In this document: piece after piece, positions 44,516 through 53,674 of the stretch | Layout of the letters: each line of letters opens with the position of its first letter | How positions within the stretch are numbered: position 1 is the first letter of the stretch | Assembly (NCBI GenBank): GCA_049446715.1 | Contig: JBMTQX010000015.1 | Coordinates: 1-58,164 of the forward strand | Direction: 5' to 3' | Origin: Eutrophocola sp049446715 | GTDB taxonomy: Bacteria; Pseudomonadota; Gammaproteobacteria; Pseudomonadales; Pseudohongiellaceae | Length of the DNA: 58,164 nt | The notes under the pieces: generated by a model | What the model was told of the DNA's origin: nothing | Database searches by the model: none | What the model saw: only the letters and a program-made list of their open reading frames with translations | Made by a program: the position numbers and the translations under genes

Positions 44516-45772
44516 ATGCAAACGCCGCTTTCGTTCTACATCGGCAAGCGTTACGCCTCCATCGGCTCACGTAACCAGTTGATCGGTTTTATCTCACTCC
44601 TGTCCGTGCTTGGCCTCAGTCTGGGGGTGGCGATACTGATCACGGTGCTTTCCGTCATCAACGGTTTTGACCGCGAACTGCAGAATCGCATCCTGGCCAT
44701 GGTGCCGCACATCACGATGTACAGCCCCCGCAGCAATGCCTTATTGCCGGTGGCGCAGTGGCAGGAAACGGAAAACCGGCTTGCCGCCATAGAAGGGGTT
44801 ACCGGAACGTCACCTTACCTTCAGGTAGAAGGCATGCTGGTAGCCAATGGCAGGAGCGAGGGCATTGCCCTGAGCGGTATCGATCCTGATGCAGAACGCG
44901 ATATTTCTATCATTGAGGATTTCATCACGGAAGGGACGTTCGAGGGGCTGGCAGATCGCAGCTACCGCATTCTGCTGGGCGCCGGCCTGGCCGACACCCT
45001 GGGTGTAAAGACCGGTGATCAGGTGACACTGATTTCAACAGTTGTACCGATCACGCCGCTCGGTGAATTCACGCGCAAGAAGATATTCGAGGTTGGCGGG
45101 GTGTTTCAGGTAGGTTCCAACCTGGACAGCGGCCTGGCAGTGGCTCACCTGGCGGATGTGCAGCGTGTCTATCGCCTTGGCAACACCATTCATGGACTGC
45201 GTATCCAGGTGAATGACCTGTTCAACGTCGAGGAGATCAGTACCCGTATTAGGCAGGACATCAGCAATGATTTCATGCTTTCCAACTGGACCTGGGATTA
45301 CGGCAATATCTATGAAAACATCCGTCTCTCCAAATCGCTGGTGGGGTTGCTGCTGTCGTTGCTGGTGGCGGTGGCAGCCTTCAATGTCGTGGTCAGCCTG
45401 GTCATGGTAGTGAAAGAAAAGCGCGGGGATATTGCCATCCTGCGCACGATGGGGACACCACTGGGCAGCATTCGCAATATCTTTCTCGTCCAGGGCCTGG
45501 GTATCGGCCTGATGGGCACCGGTATTGGCCTGGTACTGGGTATTGTCTTTTCGCTGACCGTCAGCGACCTGGTGAGCGGTCTGGAGCAGTTGCTGGACAT
45601 CCAGTTTCTGAGTGCTGATATCTATCCGGTGAATTACCTGCCGTCCCGACTGCAGTGGGACGATCTGCTGGTGGTCAGCTGCATTGCCCTGGCGCTGACG
45701 GTACTCGCCACACTCCTGCCGGCCAGTGCGGCGGCGCGAACCGATCCTGCCGAAGTCCTGCGCTACGAATAA
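44516..45772 (+). CDS. lolE: Lipoprotein-releasing system permease LolE
   Basis: Second permease of LolCDE, 418 residues. It starts MQTPLSFYIGKRYASIG with GGAG eight bases upstream of ATG 44516; the open frame extends further into lolD but has no family support. ISLLSVLGLSLGVAILITVL, the periplasmic domain beginning GFDRELQNRILAMVPH, and the C-terminal helices with AILRTMGTPLGSIRNIF match LolC/LolE. Residue similarity to lolC is limited, consistent with the two-permease type. Confidence 0.94.
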   Translation: MQTPLSFYIGKRYASIGSRNQLIGFISLLSVLGLSLGVAILITVLSVINGFDRELQNRILAMVPHITMYSPRSNALLPVAQWQETENRLAAIEGVTGTSPYLQVEGMLVANGRSEGIALSGIDPDAERDISIIEDFITEGTFEGLADRSYRILLGAGLADTLGVKTGDQVTLISTVVPITPLGEFTRKKIFEVGGVFQVGSNLDSGLAVAHLADVQRVYRLGNTIHGLRIQVNDLFNVEEISTRIRQDISNDFMLSNWTWDYGNIYENIRLSKSLVGLLLSLLVAVAAFNVVVSLVMVVKEKRGDIAILRTMGTPLGSIRNIFLVQGLGIGLMGTGIGLVLGIVFSLTVSDLVSGLEQLLDIQFLSADIYPVNYLPSRLQWDDLLVVSCIALALTVLATLLPASAAARTDPAEVLRYE

Positions 45773-45839
45773 ACTGCCGCCCGGCAGACTCGTCATTCCT
45801 GTTCTATCCTGAACCCGGAAAACACCGGGCAGGGCAGTT

Positions 45840-48161
45840 ATGCGTGCATGGATTCTGGCATTCAGTGCCGGCGTATGGATTGCCAGTTTTATACCGGCAC
45901 TGCCATCCTGGCCTGTCACCATGTTGGGGCTGTTGCCATGGCTGCTGCGTTTCTGGTGGTCCAACCTGCACCTGGCGGCTGCTTTCAGCCTGGGATTGTG
46001 GTGGCTTTTTACACAAGCGCTCATGCACCAGGCCAGTCTGTTGCCACATGCCCTCGAACAGGCAGATCTGCGGGTGCAGGCCCAGGTTCTGTCATTGCCC
46101 AGGCCCGGTGTGCTGACTACTCGCCTGACCGTAAAAATCCATCAAGGTTGCCGCGTCACAGCGTCCGGATGCGTACCGGTGATGGCGCTGCCGGGGATGC
46201 GGGTAAGGCTGGATGATTATGGCCAAATCCCGTTTGCACCAGGGCAGCGCTGGCAACTCGATGTTCGCCTGAAACGTCCGCATGGCGTCGCCAACCCGGG
46301 CAGCCCCGATACCGAGCGGCGGCTGTTCGCGGAAAACATCAGTGCCACCGGTTACATCCGTGCTGCAGAAGCACGACCAGCCGGGGCTGGCAATCCGTTG
46401 CTGCATATCGAGCGCTGGCGGCACCGGTTCCTGCAACAGTTGGCGGCAATGACGCTGACATCGGGTGCTTACATCGCGGCGTTGACCATCGGAGAACAAT
46501 CCGGTCTTAGTAATGCGCAGCGCCAGCTATTGCAGGCCACAGGAACCAATCACCTGATGGTTATCTCCGGCCTGCATATTGGCCTTGTGGCCTGGCTGGT
46601 TTTTCACCTGGGTGCCTTCCTGTTCCGGCAAGGCATGACACAAACTGCCCGCTGGTCGGCACGCCAAGTGGGCGGACTGACGGCGGTAATCGGCGCGCTG
46701 GTATATAGCCTGCTGGCGGGTTTCAGCCTGCCGGTCCAGCGTGCCTTCATCATGGTGTGCTGCCTGATGAGCGGTATTTTTCTGGTCCGCCAGACCCGGG
46801 CGCTGAACAATCTGCTGATTGCCCTGTTACTGGTGTTGTTGCTGGATCCACTGGCGGTGAGGGAGCCGGGGTGCTGGCTGTCCTTTGCCGCGGTTGCCGT
46901 CCTGCTCAGCAAACCCGATGCCCCGGACAGCGCGACTGCCTGGTACAACAGGCCCGGACTGTTGCTGCAGACTCAGGGGCGGGTGTTTCTCGGATTGCTG
47001 CCCCTGACCCTGCTCATCTTTGGCCAGGTCAGTCTGCTGGCGCCACTGGTCAATCTGGTCGCCATTCCGTTTATTGGCCTGGTCGTGGTGCCGCTCTGCC
47101 TGCTCGCCATGGCTGGACTAGCGGTGTCACCGGCGCTTGGCCAGTGGCTGTTTGTCATACCGGACTGGCTCCTGACCTGGTATGAGATGTGTCTTGAGCA
47201 ACTGGTTGCACACAGCCCGCTGGCCTTGCTGCAGTTCCCCGTATTGGACTGGTGGGCCATGGGGCTGCTGGTTATGGCCGTCAGTGGCTTGCTGCTTGCC
47301 CGGCAGCTTCTCATCAGGTCAGCGGCAGCCATCGCGATGATACTAACGCTGGCTTCAGGATGGCTGGTGCGGCCACTGTCTTGGCCGCCAGGCACGGTAG
47401 AGTTGGCCGTGCTGGATGTGGGGCAGGGTCTCGCCATTGTCATACAGACCCGCAATCATGTCCTGCTCTATGACACGGGACCGGCCCTTGATGCCAGCCG
47501 TAATGCCGCCGCCTTTATTCTGCTGCCGTATCTCAGGCAAAAGCAAATCACGACGGTGGGTAGGATCGTGATCAGTCACGGTGACAATGACCATGCCGGC
47601 GGTGCCGGGATACTGGCCCGTGCCTTTTCTGACGCCCATTTTATGCTCGGTGAATCCCTGCAGTCTGTTCCCCAAAGCCAGCACTGTCAGGCCGGGCAGC
47701 AGTGGCAGTGGGACGCAGTCACCTTTACCGTGCTGTATCCAGATTCGACTGGACGAACCGGCAATGCAGCATCGTGTGTGCTGCAGATCACCACGGGTGC
47801 CTTTAGTGTGCTGTTACCCGGGGATATCGAGCAGGAGGGCGAACTGGCCCTGGTGCGTGACTATCGGCTGGCCCTGCAAAGCACGGTGCTGATCGCGCCG
47901 CATCACGGCAGTAGCACCTCATCCACACCGCCATTTGTGCGGCATGTCCAGCCGCAGCATGTGGTCTTCACCACCGGTTACCTGAATCGTTTCGGCCATC
48001 CCCGTGATGCTGTCGTGGCTCGATATCGTGCCATTGGCAGTCGGACCCATGTCACCAGCAGCAGCGGCATGGTGCGTTTTCGCCTCAGCGCCGCCAACGG
48101 AGTTGAAGGTGTCACGCATTACCGTGAAACACATCCCAGGTTCTGGGCTGACCAGCCCTGA
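45840..48161 (+). CDS. comEC: DNA internalization-related competence protein ComEC/Rec2
   Basis: ComEC forms the inner-membrane channel for single-stranded DNA during natural transformation. The 773-residue protein has an N-terminal hydrophobic and OB-like region, the competence domain (about residues 210-480, beginning ALTIGEQSGLSNAQRQLLQA and LMVISGLHIGLVAWLVFHLG) and a C-terminal metallo-beta-lactamase-like domain (LDVGQGLAIVIQTRNHVLLY, ISHGDNDHAGGAGIL, IAPHHGSSTSSTPPF). All three parts are complete, so it may be functional, although no pilus or comEA gene lies in this window. It is conserved at this place between lolCDE and exbBD in Pseudomonas relatives. Confidence 0.94.
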   Translation: MRAWILAFSAGVWIASFIPALPSWPVTMLGLLPWLLRFWWSNLHLAAAFSLGLWWLFTQALMHQASLLPHALEQADLRVQAQVLSLPRPGVLTTRLTVKIHQGCRVTASGCVPVMALPGMRVRLDDYGQIPFAPGQRWQLDVRLKRPHGVANPGSPDTERRLFAENISATGYIRAAEARPAGAGNPLLHIERWRHRFLQQLAAMTLTSGAYIAALTIGEQSGLSNAQRQLLQATGTNHLMVISGLHIGLVAWLVFHLGAFLFRQGMTQTARWSARQVGGLTAVIGALVYSLLAGFSLPVQRAFIMVCCLMSGIFLVRQTRALNNLLIALLLVLLLDPLAVREPGCWLSFAAVAVLLSKPDAPDSATAWYNRPGLLLQTQGRVFLGLLPLTLLIFGQVSLLAPLVNLVAIPFIGLVVVPLCLLAMAGLAVSPALGQWLFVIPDWLLTWYEMCLEQLVAHSPLALLQFPVLDWWAMGLLVMAVSGLLLARQLLIRSAAAIAMILTLASGWLVRPLSWPPGTVELAVLDVGQGLAIVIQTRNHVLLYDTGPALDASRNAAAFILLPYLRQKQITTVGRIVISHGDNDHAGGAGILARAFSDAHFMLGESLQSVPQSQHCQAGQQWQWDAVTFTVLYPDSTGRTGNAASCVLQITTGAFSVLLPGDIEQEGELALVRDYRLALQSTVLIAPHHGSSTSSTPPFVRHVQPQHVVFTTGYLNRFGHPRDAVVARYRAIGSRTHVTSSSGMVRFRLSAANGVEGVTHYRETHPRFWADQP

Positions 48162-48229
48162 GGGCGGCTTATGGCGGGATTTAGCAGTTCTGCCGAAGGG
48201 GAGGGTTATGGTAAAGTGGCGCCCATCTA

Positions 48230-48253
48230 AGACGTTGTAAATACGTCTGTTTT
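48230..48253 (+). terminator. Hairpin with T-run between comEC and the ExbB-like gene
   Basis: AGACGT (48230-48235) and ACGTCT (48243-48248) form a six-pair stem around a seven-base loop, followed by GTTTTC. It lies 22 bases before the GTG start of the ExbB-like gene, so it may end the comEC transcript or act as an attenuator of the next gene. Confidence 0.45.
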
Positions 48254-48274
48254 CACCATTTTAAGGACGGCACC

Positions 48275-48901
48275 GTGTTTGAGATTGTCCAGGCCGGCGG
48301 GTGGCTGATGTTGCCAATCATCCTCTGTTCCATTATCGCCATAGCCATCGTGATCGAGCGCTTCTGGACCCTCAACCCGGCCCGCATAGCCCCCCGCCAT
48401 GTGCTGGCTGATGTCTGGGGCAAGATCAAGCACAACCAGCTTGATGCCGCGCAGCTGAGGGAACTGCGGCTGTCCTCGCCGCTGGGCCAGATACTGGCAG
48501 CAGGGCTGGTCAACTCGAAAGCCGGCCGCAGCATCATGACCGAAAGTATCGAGCAGGCGGCCAGTCATGTAGTACACGACCTAGAGCGCTATATCAGCAC
48601 GCTGGGTACCATTGCCGCTATCACGCCACTGTTGGGCCTGCTGGGCACCGTGCTGGGCATGATCCGGGTCTTCAGCGAAATCATGGCCCAGGGCACCGGC
48701 AATGCCAACGCCCTGGCCGGCGGTATTTCCGAAGCCCTCATTACCACCGCCGCCGGTTTGTGTGTCGGCATTCTTGCCCTGATGTTCTATCGCATGTTCC
48801 TGCGCCGGGTGGAAAGCCTGGTGATTGAACTGGAACGAGAATCCATCAAGCTGGTGGATGCGCTGCATTCTTCCCGTGGTGTGGAAATTCGCGAAGACTG
48901 A
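48275..48901 (+). CDS. MotA/TolQ/ExbB proton channel family protein
   Basis: Inner-membrane proton-channel subunit that, with an ExbD-like partner, harvests the proton motive force. The 208-residue protein has an N-terminal helix (GGWLMLPIILCSIIAIAIVI), a cytoplasmic loop and the two-helix core (TLGTIAAITPLLGLLGTVLG and GISEALITTAAGLCVGILAL) typical of ExbB/TolQ. GTG 48275 follows AAGGACGG. There is no tonB gene adjacent; the function is tied by context to the lipid A genes that follow, but this is inference. The ExbD-like gene follows after 26 bases. Confidence 0.9.
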   Translation: MFEIVQAGGWLMLPIILCSIIAIAIVIERFWTLNPARIAPRHVLADVWGKIKHNQLDAAQLRELRLSSPLGQILAAGLVNSKAGRSIMTESIEQAASHVVHDLERYISTLGTIAAITPLLGLLGTVLGMIRVFSEIMAQGTGNANALAGGISEALITTAAGLCVGILALMFYRMFLRRVESLVIELERESIKLVDALHSSRGVEIRED

Positions 48902-48927
48902 CAGCCCATGACAAGGGAACCATTACA

Positions 48928-49350
48928 GTGAAATTCCAGCGCAGCCTGAAGGAAGAAGTCAGCGTCAACATGACGCCGCTCATCGACGTGGTGTTCCTGC
49001 TGCTGATCTTTTTCATGGTCACAACAACGTTTTCCCGCAACACCAACCTGCTTATCAATCTGCCGGAAGCCACCGGTCAGGCGACCGAACAGCCGCCGCT
49101 GGAAATTGAAATTCTGGTGGCCCAGAATGGCACGTATTCGGTCAATGGCCGCCAGCTGATCAATACCGAGCCGGAAATCCTGATGCGTACTGTGGCCGAA
49201 GTCTCGGGCGGCGATACCACCATTCCCCTGATCATCACGGCGGATGCCAATACCACGCATCAGTCGGTGGTCACGGTCATGGACGTCGTGGCGCAACTGG
49301 GTTTCACCAGTCTCAACATTGCGACCCGGGAACCGGGTTCGGCACCCTGA
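48928..49350 (+). CDS. ExbD/TolR family biopolymer transport protein
   Basis: The 140-residue protein has the short cytoplasmic tail MKFQRSLKEEVSVNMTPLID, in which the Asp at the end is the conserved proton-carrying residue, one membrane helix (VVFLLLIFFMVTTTF) and a periplasmic TolR-like domain. GTG 48928 is preceded by GGGA. It pairs with the preceding ExbB-like gene, and msbA begins five bases after its stop, so all three are likely one transcript. Confidence 0.92.
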   Translation: MKFQRSLKEEVSVNMTPLIDVVFLLLIFFMVTTTFSRNTNLLINLPEATGQATEQPPLEIEILVAQNGTYSVNGRQLINTEPEILMRTVAEVSGGDTTIPLIITADANTTHQSVVTVMDVVAQLGFTSLNIATREPGSAP

Positions 49351-49355
49351 AGCCC

Positions 49356-51161
49356 ATGACGTCAAAAACACCCGATTCCCCTGTCAGCAGAGCCCCTTTA
49401 CCGGGGGTGGCACCCGGCACGCCGCAAAATAGTGCTGCGCTGTATGCGCGCCTGCTGGGCTATGTCAAACCCCTGAGGGCGTATTTTCTGCTGGGAGTGC
49501 TGGGCTTTGTCGTTTACTCGGCCTCCAGTATCCAGTTTTTCGACCTGCTGCAGGAACTGGTCGATACCATCGGTAATAATCTGAGCGTTTCGCCGGCACA
49601 ACGGCTGGGGATTCCGCTGACCCTGATCATGATCGTGGCGGCACGCGGTCTCGGCGGTTTCATCGGCAGTTATTACCTGGCCTACATTGCCAATACGGTT
49701 GTGCATCGGCTGCGCACCCAGTTGCTGGCGCGCTTTATCGGTTTGCCCAGCGCCTGGTTTGATCGCAATACGGCGGGGCATCTGGTGTCTACTGTCACCT
49801 TCAACGTGACCCAGGTCAGCACCGCTGTCAGTGATGCACTAACGGTGATCCTGCGTGAAGGCCTGTTCTTGCTCGGTCTGATCGGTTTTCTCCTGTATGT
49901 GAACTGGAAGCTGACACTGCTCTTTGTCGGCGTCACGCCCATCATTTCCCTGGTGGTCCTGTATGCCTCGAAAAAATTCCGCAAGCATTCCAGCCGCATC
50001 CAGATTTCCATGGGTGATGTTACGCACATCCTGTCCGAAACCCTGAAAGGCATGAAAGTGATCAAGACCTTTGGTGCCGAGCAGCAGGTGACCGACAGAT
50101 TTAATGCCAGTAGTGAGCGCAACCTGCAGCAGAACCTGAAGCTGGCCATGGTCGACGCCATCAGTACACCGGTCGTCCAGGTTGTCGTGGCTTCGGCTTT
50201 ATCCCTGTTGCTCTGGCTCGCCATGTCGCCCGGCATTCTGGAGCAGATGTCGCCTGGTGATTTTGTCGCCTATGTGACGGCAGCCGGTTCCATGCTCAAG
50301 CCCATTCGCCAGCTCACCAAAATCAATGCCGTGGTACAGAAAGGCCTGGCGGCAGCGCAGTCCATTTTCGTGCTGCTGGATGAGCCCCCGGAGCAGGATG
50401 AGGGCACCCGGACTGTGGATCGCGCTACGGGCAGGGTGGTTTTCGATCACGTCAGTTTTGCCTATGGCGAAGATCGCGGGCCTGTGCTGTCGGATGTCAG
50501 CCTGTCCTGTGCTCCCGGCGAGGTTATTGCCATTGTCGGCAAGTCCGGTGCCGGCAAGAGTACGCTGGTCAACCTGATTCCGCGTTTTTACCAGCATAGC
50601 GCAGGGCAGATCACGATTGACGACATCCCGGTCGAGGCACTGTCCTTGCAGAGCCTGCGCCGCCAGATCGCCCTGGTAAGTCAGCAGGTGGTGCTGTTCA
50701 ATGGCAGCGTGCGTGACAACATCGCCTATGGCGATCTGCAGGGCGCCAGTGATGACGAAGTGCGCACAGCGCTGGCCAGTGCCAATGCACTCGAATTTGT
50801 TGAGCAGTTGGACAACGGCCTGGATACGCTGATCGGGGATGACGGTTTTCTGCTGTCCGGCGGCCAACGCCAACGCTTGGCCATCGCCAGGGCCCTGCTC
50901 AAGGATGCCCCCATTCTCATTCTGGACGAGGCTACCTCGGCGCTGGATACCGAATCGGAGAAAGCCATCCAGTCCGCGCTGGAGCATCTCATGACCGGCA
51001 GAACCACGTTTGTCATTGCCCACCGCTTATCCACTATCGAATCGGCCAGCCGCATCATCGTGCTGGACCAGGGCAGGGTGGTAGAGAGCGGCACGCACGA
51101 GTCCCTGCTGGCGGCTGGCGGCCACTACCGGCATCTGCACCAGATGCAGTTTTCACAGTAA
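49356..51161 (+). CDS. msbA: Lipid A export ATP-binding/permease protein MsbA
   Basis: Half-size ABC transporter that flips lipid A-core across the inner membrane. The 601-residue protein has six membrane helices in the first half (AYFLLGVLGFVVYSASSIQF and later) and an ATPase domain with Walker A GKSGAGKSTLVNLIPRFY, signature LLSGGQRQRLAIARALL and Walker B ILILDEATSALD. A Pro/Ser/Thr-rich N-terminal tail of about 25 residues precedes the first helix. It precedes lpxK by 24 bases; msbA-lpxK is the classic order of E. coli, with the ExbBD pair added here. Confidence 0.96.
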   Translation: MTSKTPDSPVSRAPLPGVAPGTPQNSAALYARLLGYVKPLRAYFLLGVLGFVVYSASSIQFFDLLQELVDTIGNNLSVSPAQRLGIPLTLIMIVAARGLGGFIGSYYLAYIANTVVHRLRTQLLARFIGLPSAWFDRNTAGHLVSTVTFNVTQVSTAVSDALTVILREGLFLLGLIGFLLYVNWKLTLLFVGVTPIISLVVLYASKKFRKHSSRIQISMGDVTHILSETLKGMKVIKTFGAEQQVTDRFNASSERNLQQNLKLAMVDAISTPVVQVVVASALSLLLWLAMSPGILEQMSPGDFVAYVTAAGSMLKPIRQLTKINAVVQKGLAAAQSIFVLLDEPPEQDEGTRTVDRATGRVVFDHVSFAYGEDRGPVLSDVSLSCAPGEVIAIVGKSGAGKSTLVNLIPRFYQHSAGQITIDDIPVEALSLQSLRRQIALVSQQVVLFNGSVRDNIAYGDLQGASDDEVRTALASANALEFVEQLDNGLDTLIGDDGFLLSGGQRQRLAIARALLKDAPILILDEATSALDTESEKAIQSALEHLMTGRTTFVIAHRLSTIESASRIIVLDQGRVVESGTHESLLAAGGHYRHLHQMQFSQ

Positions 51162-51185
51162 ACCTGTCTTGATGGATTCAGCCTA

Positions 51186-52193
51186 GTGAACAAGCTCTCG
51201 GATGCCTGGTACAAGAACCGGCGCTGGGTGCATTGTCTGCGCCCCTTGAGTGCCATCTTTGGCGCAGTCTCCACGTTACGCCGGAGCACTTACCGTAATT
51301 CTGCCAAGGCCTACACCAGCCGGCATCCGGTGATTGTGATCGGCAATATCACTGCCGGTGGCACGGGCAAGACACCACTGGTGATTTACCTGGCGCGTGA
51401 ACTTCAGGCCCTGGGCTATCGCCCAGGCATCGTCAGCCGCGGCTATGGCGCGAAGCCGCAAGGCTATCCTTTTGCGGTGACACCCGAGACCGATTTTCGC
51501 GAGGCCGGGGAAGAGCCTCTCATGATTGCCCTGAATACCGGCTGTCCGGTCATCATCGATCCGGACCGTGTTGCGGCCGTGCAGGAACTGGAGAAACACG
51601 ACGACTGCAACATCATCATCAGTGACGATGGCATGCAGCATTACCGCCTCAATCGTACGCTGGAAATCGCGGTCATCGATGGCCAGCGCGGATTCGGCAA
51701 CGGGTTGCTGCTGCCGGCAGGTCCCTTGCGGGAAAAACCGCGGCGCCTGGACTCTGTCGATCTTGTCGTGTGCAACGGTCCCAGCCGCCACGCCTTGCCG
51801 GCACAGGCACTGCGCATGGATCTGGAAGCCACTCAGCTCGTACACCTGCCCGATGGCCGGTCGCTCTCGGTTCATGATGCCTTTCTCAGCACACTGACCG
51901 CCAAAAAAGTTCACGCCGTGGCGGGCATAGGCAATCCGGAACGCTTCTTCAACTCTCTTTGCGCCTGCGGCTTTGATATCATTACCCACATCTTCAGGGA
52001 TCACCATCCGTTCACGGCACAAGACATCACGTTTGCCGATGATCTTGATGTGGTGATGACGGAAAAAGACGCGGTCAAGTGCCTGCAGATTTGTGACGAG
52101 CGGCACTGGTACCTGAAGGTAGAGGCGAGACTGCCGGACACCTTCATGCAGCGCGTACGTGCCGGCCTGGAAGCGGCTGGTGTGAACCCGTAA
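51186..52193 (+). CDS. lpxK: Tetraacyldisaccharide 4'-kinase
   Basis: LpxK phosphorylates the 4' position of the tetraacyldisaccharide precursor to give lipid IVA. The 335-residue protein has the P-loop VIGNITAGGTGKTPLVIYLA, SRGYGAKPQGYPF, IIISDDGMQHYRL with the catalytic acidic residues, and IVVIDGQRGFGNGLLLPAGPLRE-like VIDGQRGFGNGLLLPAGPL. The start is GTG 51186 with no clear ribosome site. The Trm112-like gene begins 46 bases later. Confidence 0.96.
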   Translation: MNKLSDAWYKNRRWVHCLRPLSAIFGAVSTLRRSTYRNSAKAYTSRHPVIVIGNITAGGTGKTPLVIYLARELQALGYRPGIVSRGYGAKPQGYPFAVTPETDFREAGEEPLMIALNTGCPVIIDPDRVAAVQELEKHDDCNIIISDDGMQHYRLNRTLEIAVIDGQRGFGNGLLLPAGPLREKPRRLDSVDLVVCNGPSRHALPAQALRMDLEATQLVHLPDGRSLSVHDAFLSTLTAKKVHAVAGIGNPERFFNSLCACGFDIITHIFRDHHPFTAQDITFADDLDVVMTEKDAVKCLQICDERHWYLKVEARLPDTFMQRVRAGLEAAGVNP

Positions 52194-52238
52194 CAGACAA
52201 TGCCAACAATTCGAACTCGAGACTGAAAAGCCACCTTC

Positions 52239-52433
52239 ATGGATAAAAAACTGCTTACCATCCTTGCCTGTCCCTCATGCAAGGGCGAACTGGTTCACCA
52301 GCCGCAAACCCAGGAACTGATCTGTTATGCGGACAGCCTGGCATTTCCCATACGTGATGATATTCCGGTCATGCTGGAAGAGCAGGCACGTGCCTTGACC
52401 CCGGAAGAAAAGGCCAACAGGAAAAAGCCGTGA
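52239..52433 (+). CDS. Trm112-like (YcaR) small protein
   Basis: The 64-residue protein MDKKLLTILACPSCKGELVH is closely similar to E. coli YcaR, with CPSC, a later Cys in ELICYADSLAFPIRDDIPVM and an acidic/Lys-rich tail. The family resembles the Trm112 zinc-binding fold. Its role is unknown; position between lpxK and kdsB is conserved in gammaproteobacteria. The kdsB GTG overlaps its stop by four bases (GTGA), so translation is coupled. Confidence 0.92.
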   Translation: MDKKLLTILACPSCKGELVHQPQTQELICYADSLAFPIRDDIPVMLEEQARALTPEEKANRKKP

Positions 52434-53185
52434 ATTTTACGGTTGTCATCCCGGCACGTTTTCAATCCACACGCCTGCCGGGCAAGCCACTGCTGGAGAT
52501 TGCCGGCCGCCCGATGCTGCATCATGTCATCGTCAGGGGGCAGGAGAGTCAGGCCGATGCCGTGTATGTGGCGACAGACGATGAGCGTATCGTGGCAAGC
52601 TGTCGGGAGCAGGGTTATCCGGTGCTGATGACAGCGGCAGAGCACCAGTCCGGTACCGACCGCATCGAGGAAGTCGCCCGTCAGCTGGGACTGGCCGATG
52701 ACGCCATCATCGTGAATGTGCAGGGCGATGAACCCCTGATTCCGCCCGCCGTGATCAACCAGGTCGCCGCGGACCTGATGGCGCACCCGGATGCCGGTAT
52801 CTGCACGTTGTATGAACGCATTTCCGGCAGGGACAATGTCCTGAACCCGAACCAGGTCAAGGTGGTCACAGACCATGCCGGTTATGCCCTGTATTTTTCC
52901 CGCGCCCCGATTCCGTATCCCCGTGACAATCCGGATGGCGAGCTAACTGGCTATAAACGCCATGTTGGCATTTATGCCTACCGGGTCGGTTTTCTGCATG
53001 ATTTTGTCACCTGGCCCCGCAGCCCGCTGGAAAGCACCGAGCAACTGGAGCAACTGCGCGCCCTGGACAACGGTGTCCGCATCCACGTCCAGGAAGCCTG
53101 TGAGCCCATGCCGGCAGGCGTCGATACTCCGGAGGATCTTGAGCATGTCAGGGCCTTGCTGGCCCGGGATGGTGCCCATGGCTGA
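52430..53185 (+). CDS. kdsB: 3-deoxy-manno-octulosonate cytidylyltransferase
   Basis: CMP-Kdo synthetase activates Kdo for transfer to lipid A. The 251-residue protein has the nucleotide-binding VVIPARFQSTRLPGKPL, VYVATDDERI, GTDRIEEV and NVQGDEPLIPP, ending with ESTEQLEQLRALDNG. Start is GTG 52430 at a GTGA overlap with the Trm112-like gene. Its end overlaps the phosphatase gene by eight bases. Confidence 0.97.
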   Translation: MNFTVVIPARFQSTRLPGKPLLEIAGRPMLHHVIVRGQESQADAVYVATDDERIVASCREQGYPVLMTAAEHQSGTDRIEEVARQLGLADDAIIVNVQGDEPLIPPAVINQVAADLMAHPDAGICTLYERISGRDNVLNPNQVKVVTDHAGYALYFSRAPIPYPRDNPDGELTGYKRHVGIYAYRVGFLHDFVTWPRSPLESTEQLEQLRALDNGVRIHVQEACEPMPAGVDTPEDLEHVRALLARDGAHG

Positions 53186-53666
53186 AGACCGGATCAGGGT
53201 ATTGATGGTCTGTCTTGGCAACATTTGCCGTTCACCCACGGCGGAAGCCGTGTTTCGATCCCAGGCTGAAGCACAGGGACTGGCAGCGCATTTCGAGATC
53301 GATTCTGCCGGCACAGGCTCCTGGCATATCGGCAAGTCACCGGATTCACGCAGCATCAGTGCCGCCAGGAAACGCGATTACGACATGAGTGCCCTTCGGG
53401 CCAGGCAAGTCACCCCGGACGACATGGCCGCTTTTGATTATGTGTTCGCGATGGATCGTCAGAACCTGCATGACCTGCTGGACATGAGTGATCCGGCCCA
53501 TCACGGCAAGATTTCTCTGTTTCTGCATCACGGCAATAGCGGTCATGAGGAAGTCCCTGATCCCTATTATTCCGGTGCCGACGGTTTTGAGCTGGTGCTC
53601 GACCTGATCGAGGATGCCTCATCCAATCTTCTGCGCACCCTTGCCGCAAAACACCAGTTACCCTGA
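53178..53666 (+). CDS. Low-molecular-weight protein-tyrosine phosphatase
   Basis: The 162-residue protein has the P-loop VCLGNICRSP (Cys12, Arg18) near the N-terminus and the general acid in VPDPYYSG near residue 130, the full LMW-PTP catalytic set. The open frame extends far upstream inside kdsB, but family length and the P-loop position support ATG 53178; ATG 53169 is the nearest alternative. In many bacteria such enzymes reverse tyrosine-kinase action in polysaccharide export, but no kinase or export gene lies nearby. It overlaps kdsB by eight bases and precedes murB by eight. Confidence 0.93.
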   Translation: MAEDRIRVLMVCLGNICRSPTAEAVFRSQAEAQGLAAHFEIDSAGTGSWHIGKSPDSRSISAARKRDYDMSALRARQVTPDDMAAFDYVFAMDRQNLHDLLDMSDPAHHGKISLFLHHGNSGHEEVPDPYYSGADGFELVLDLIEDASSNLLRTLAAKHQLP

Positions 53667-53674
53667 TTCTCAGT

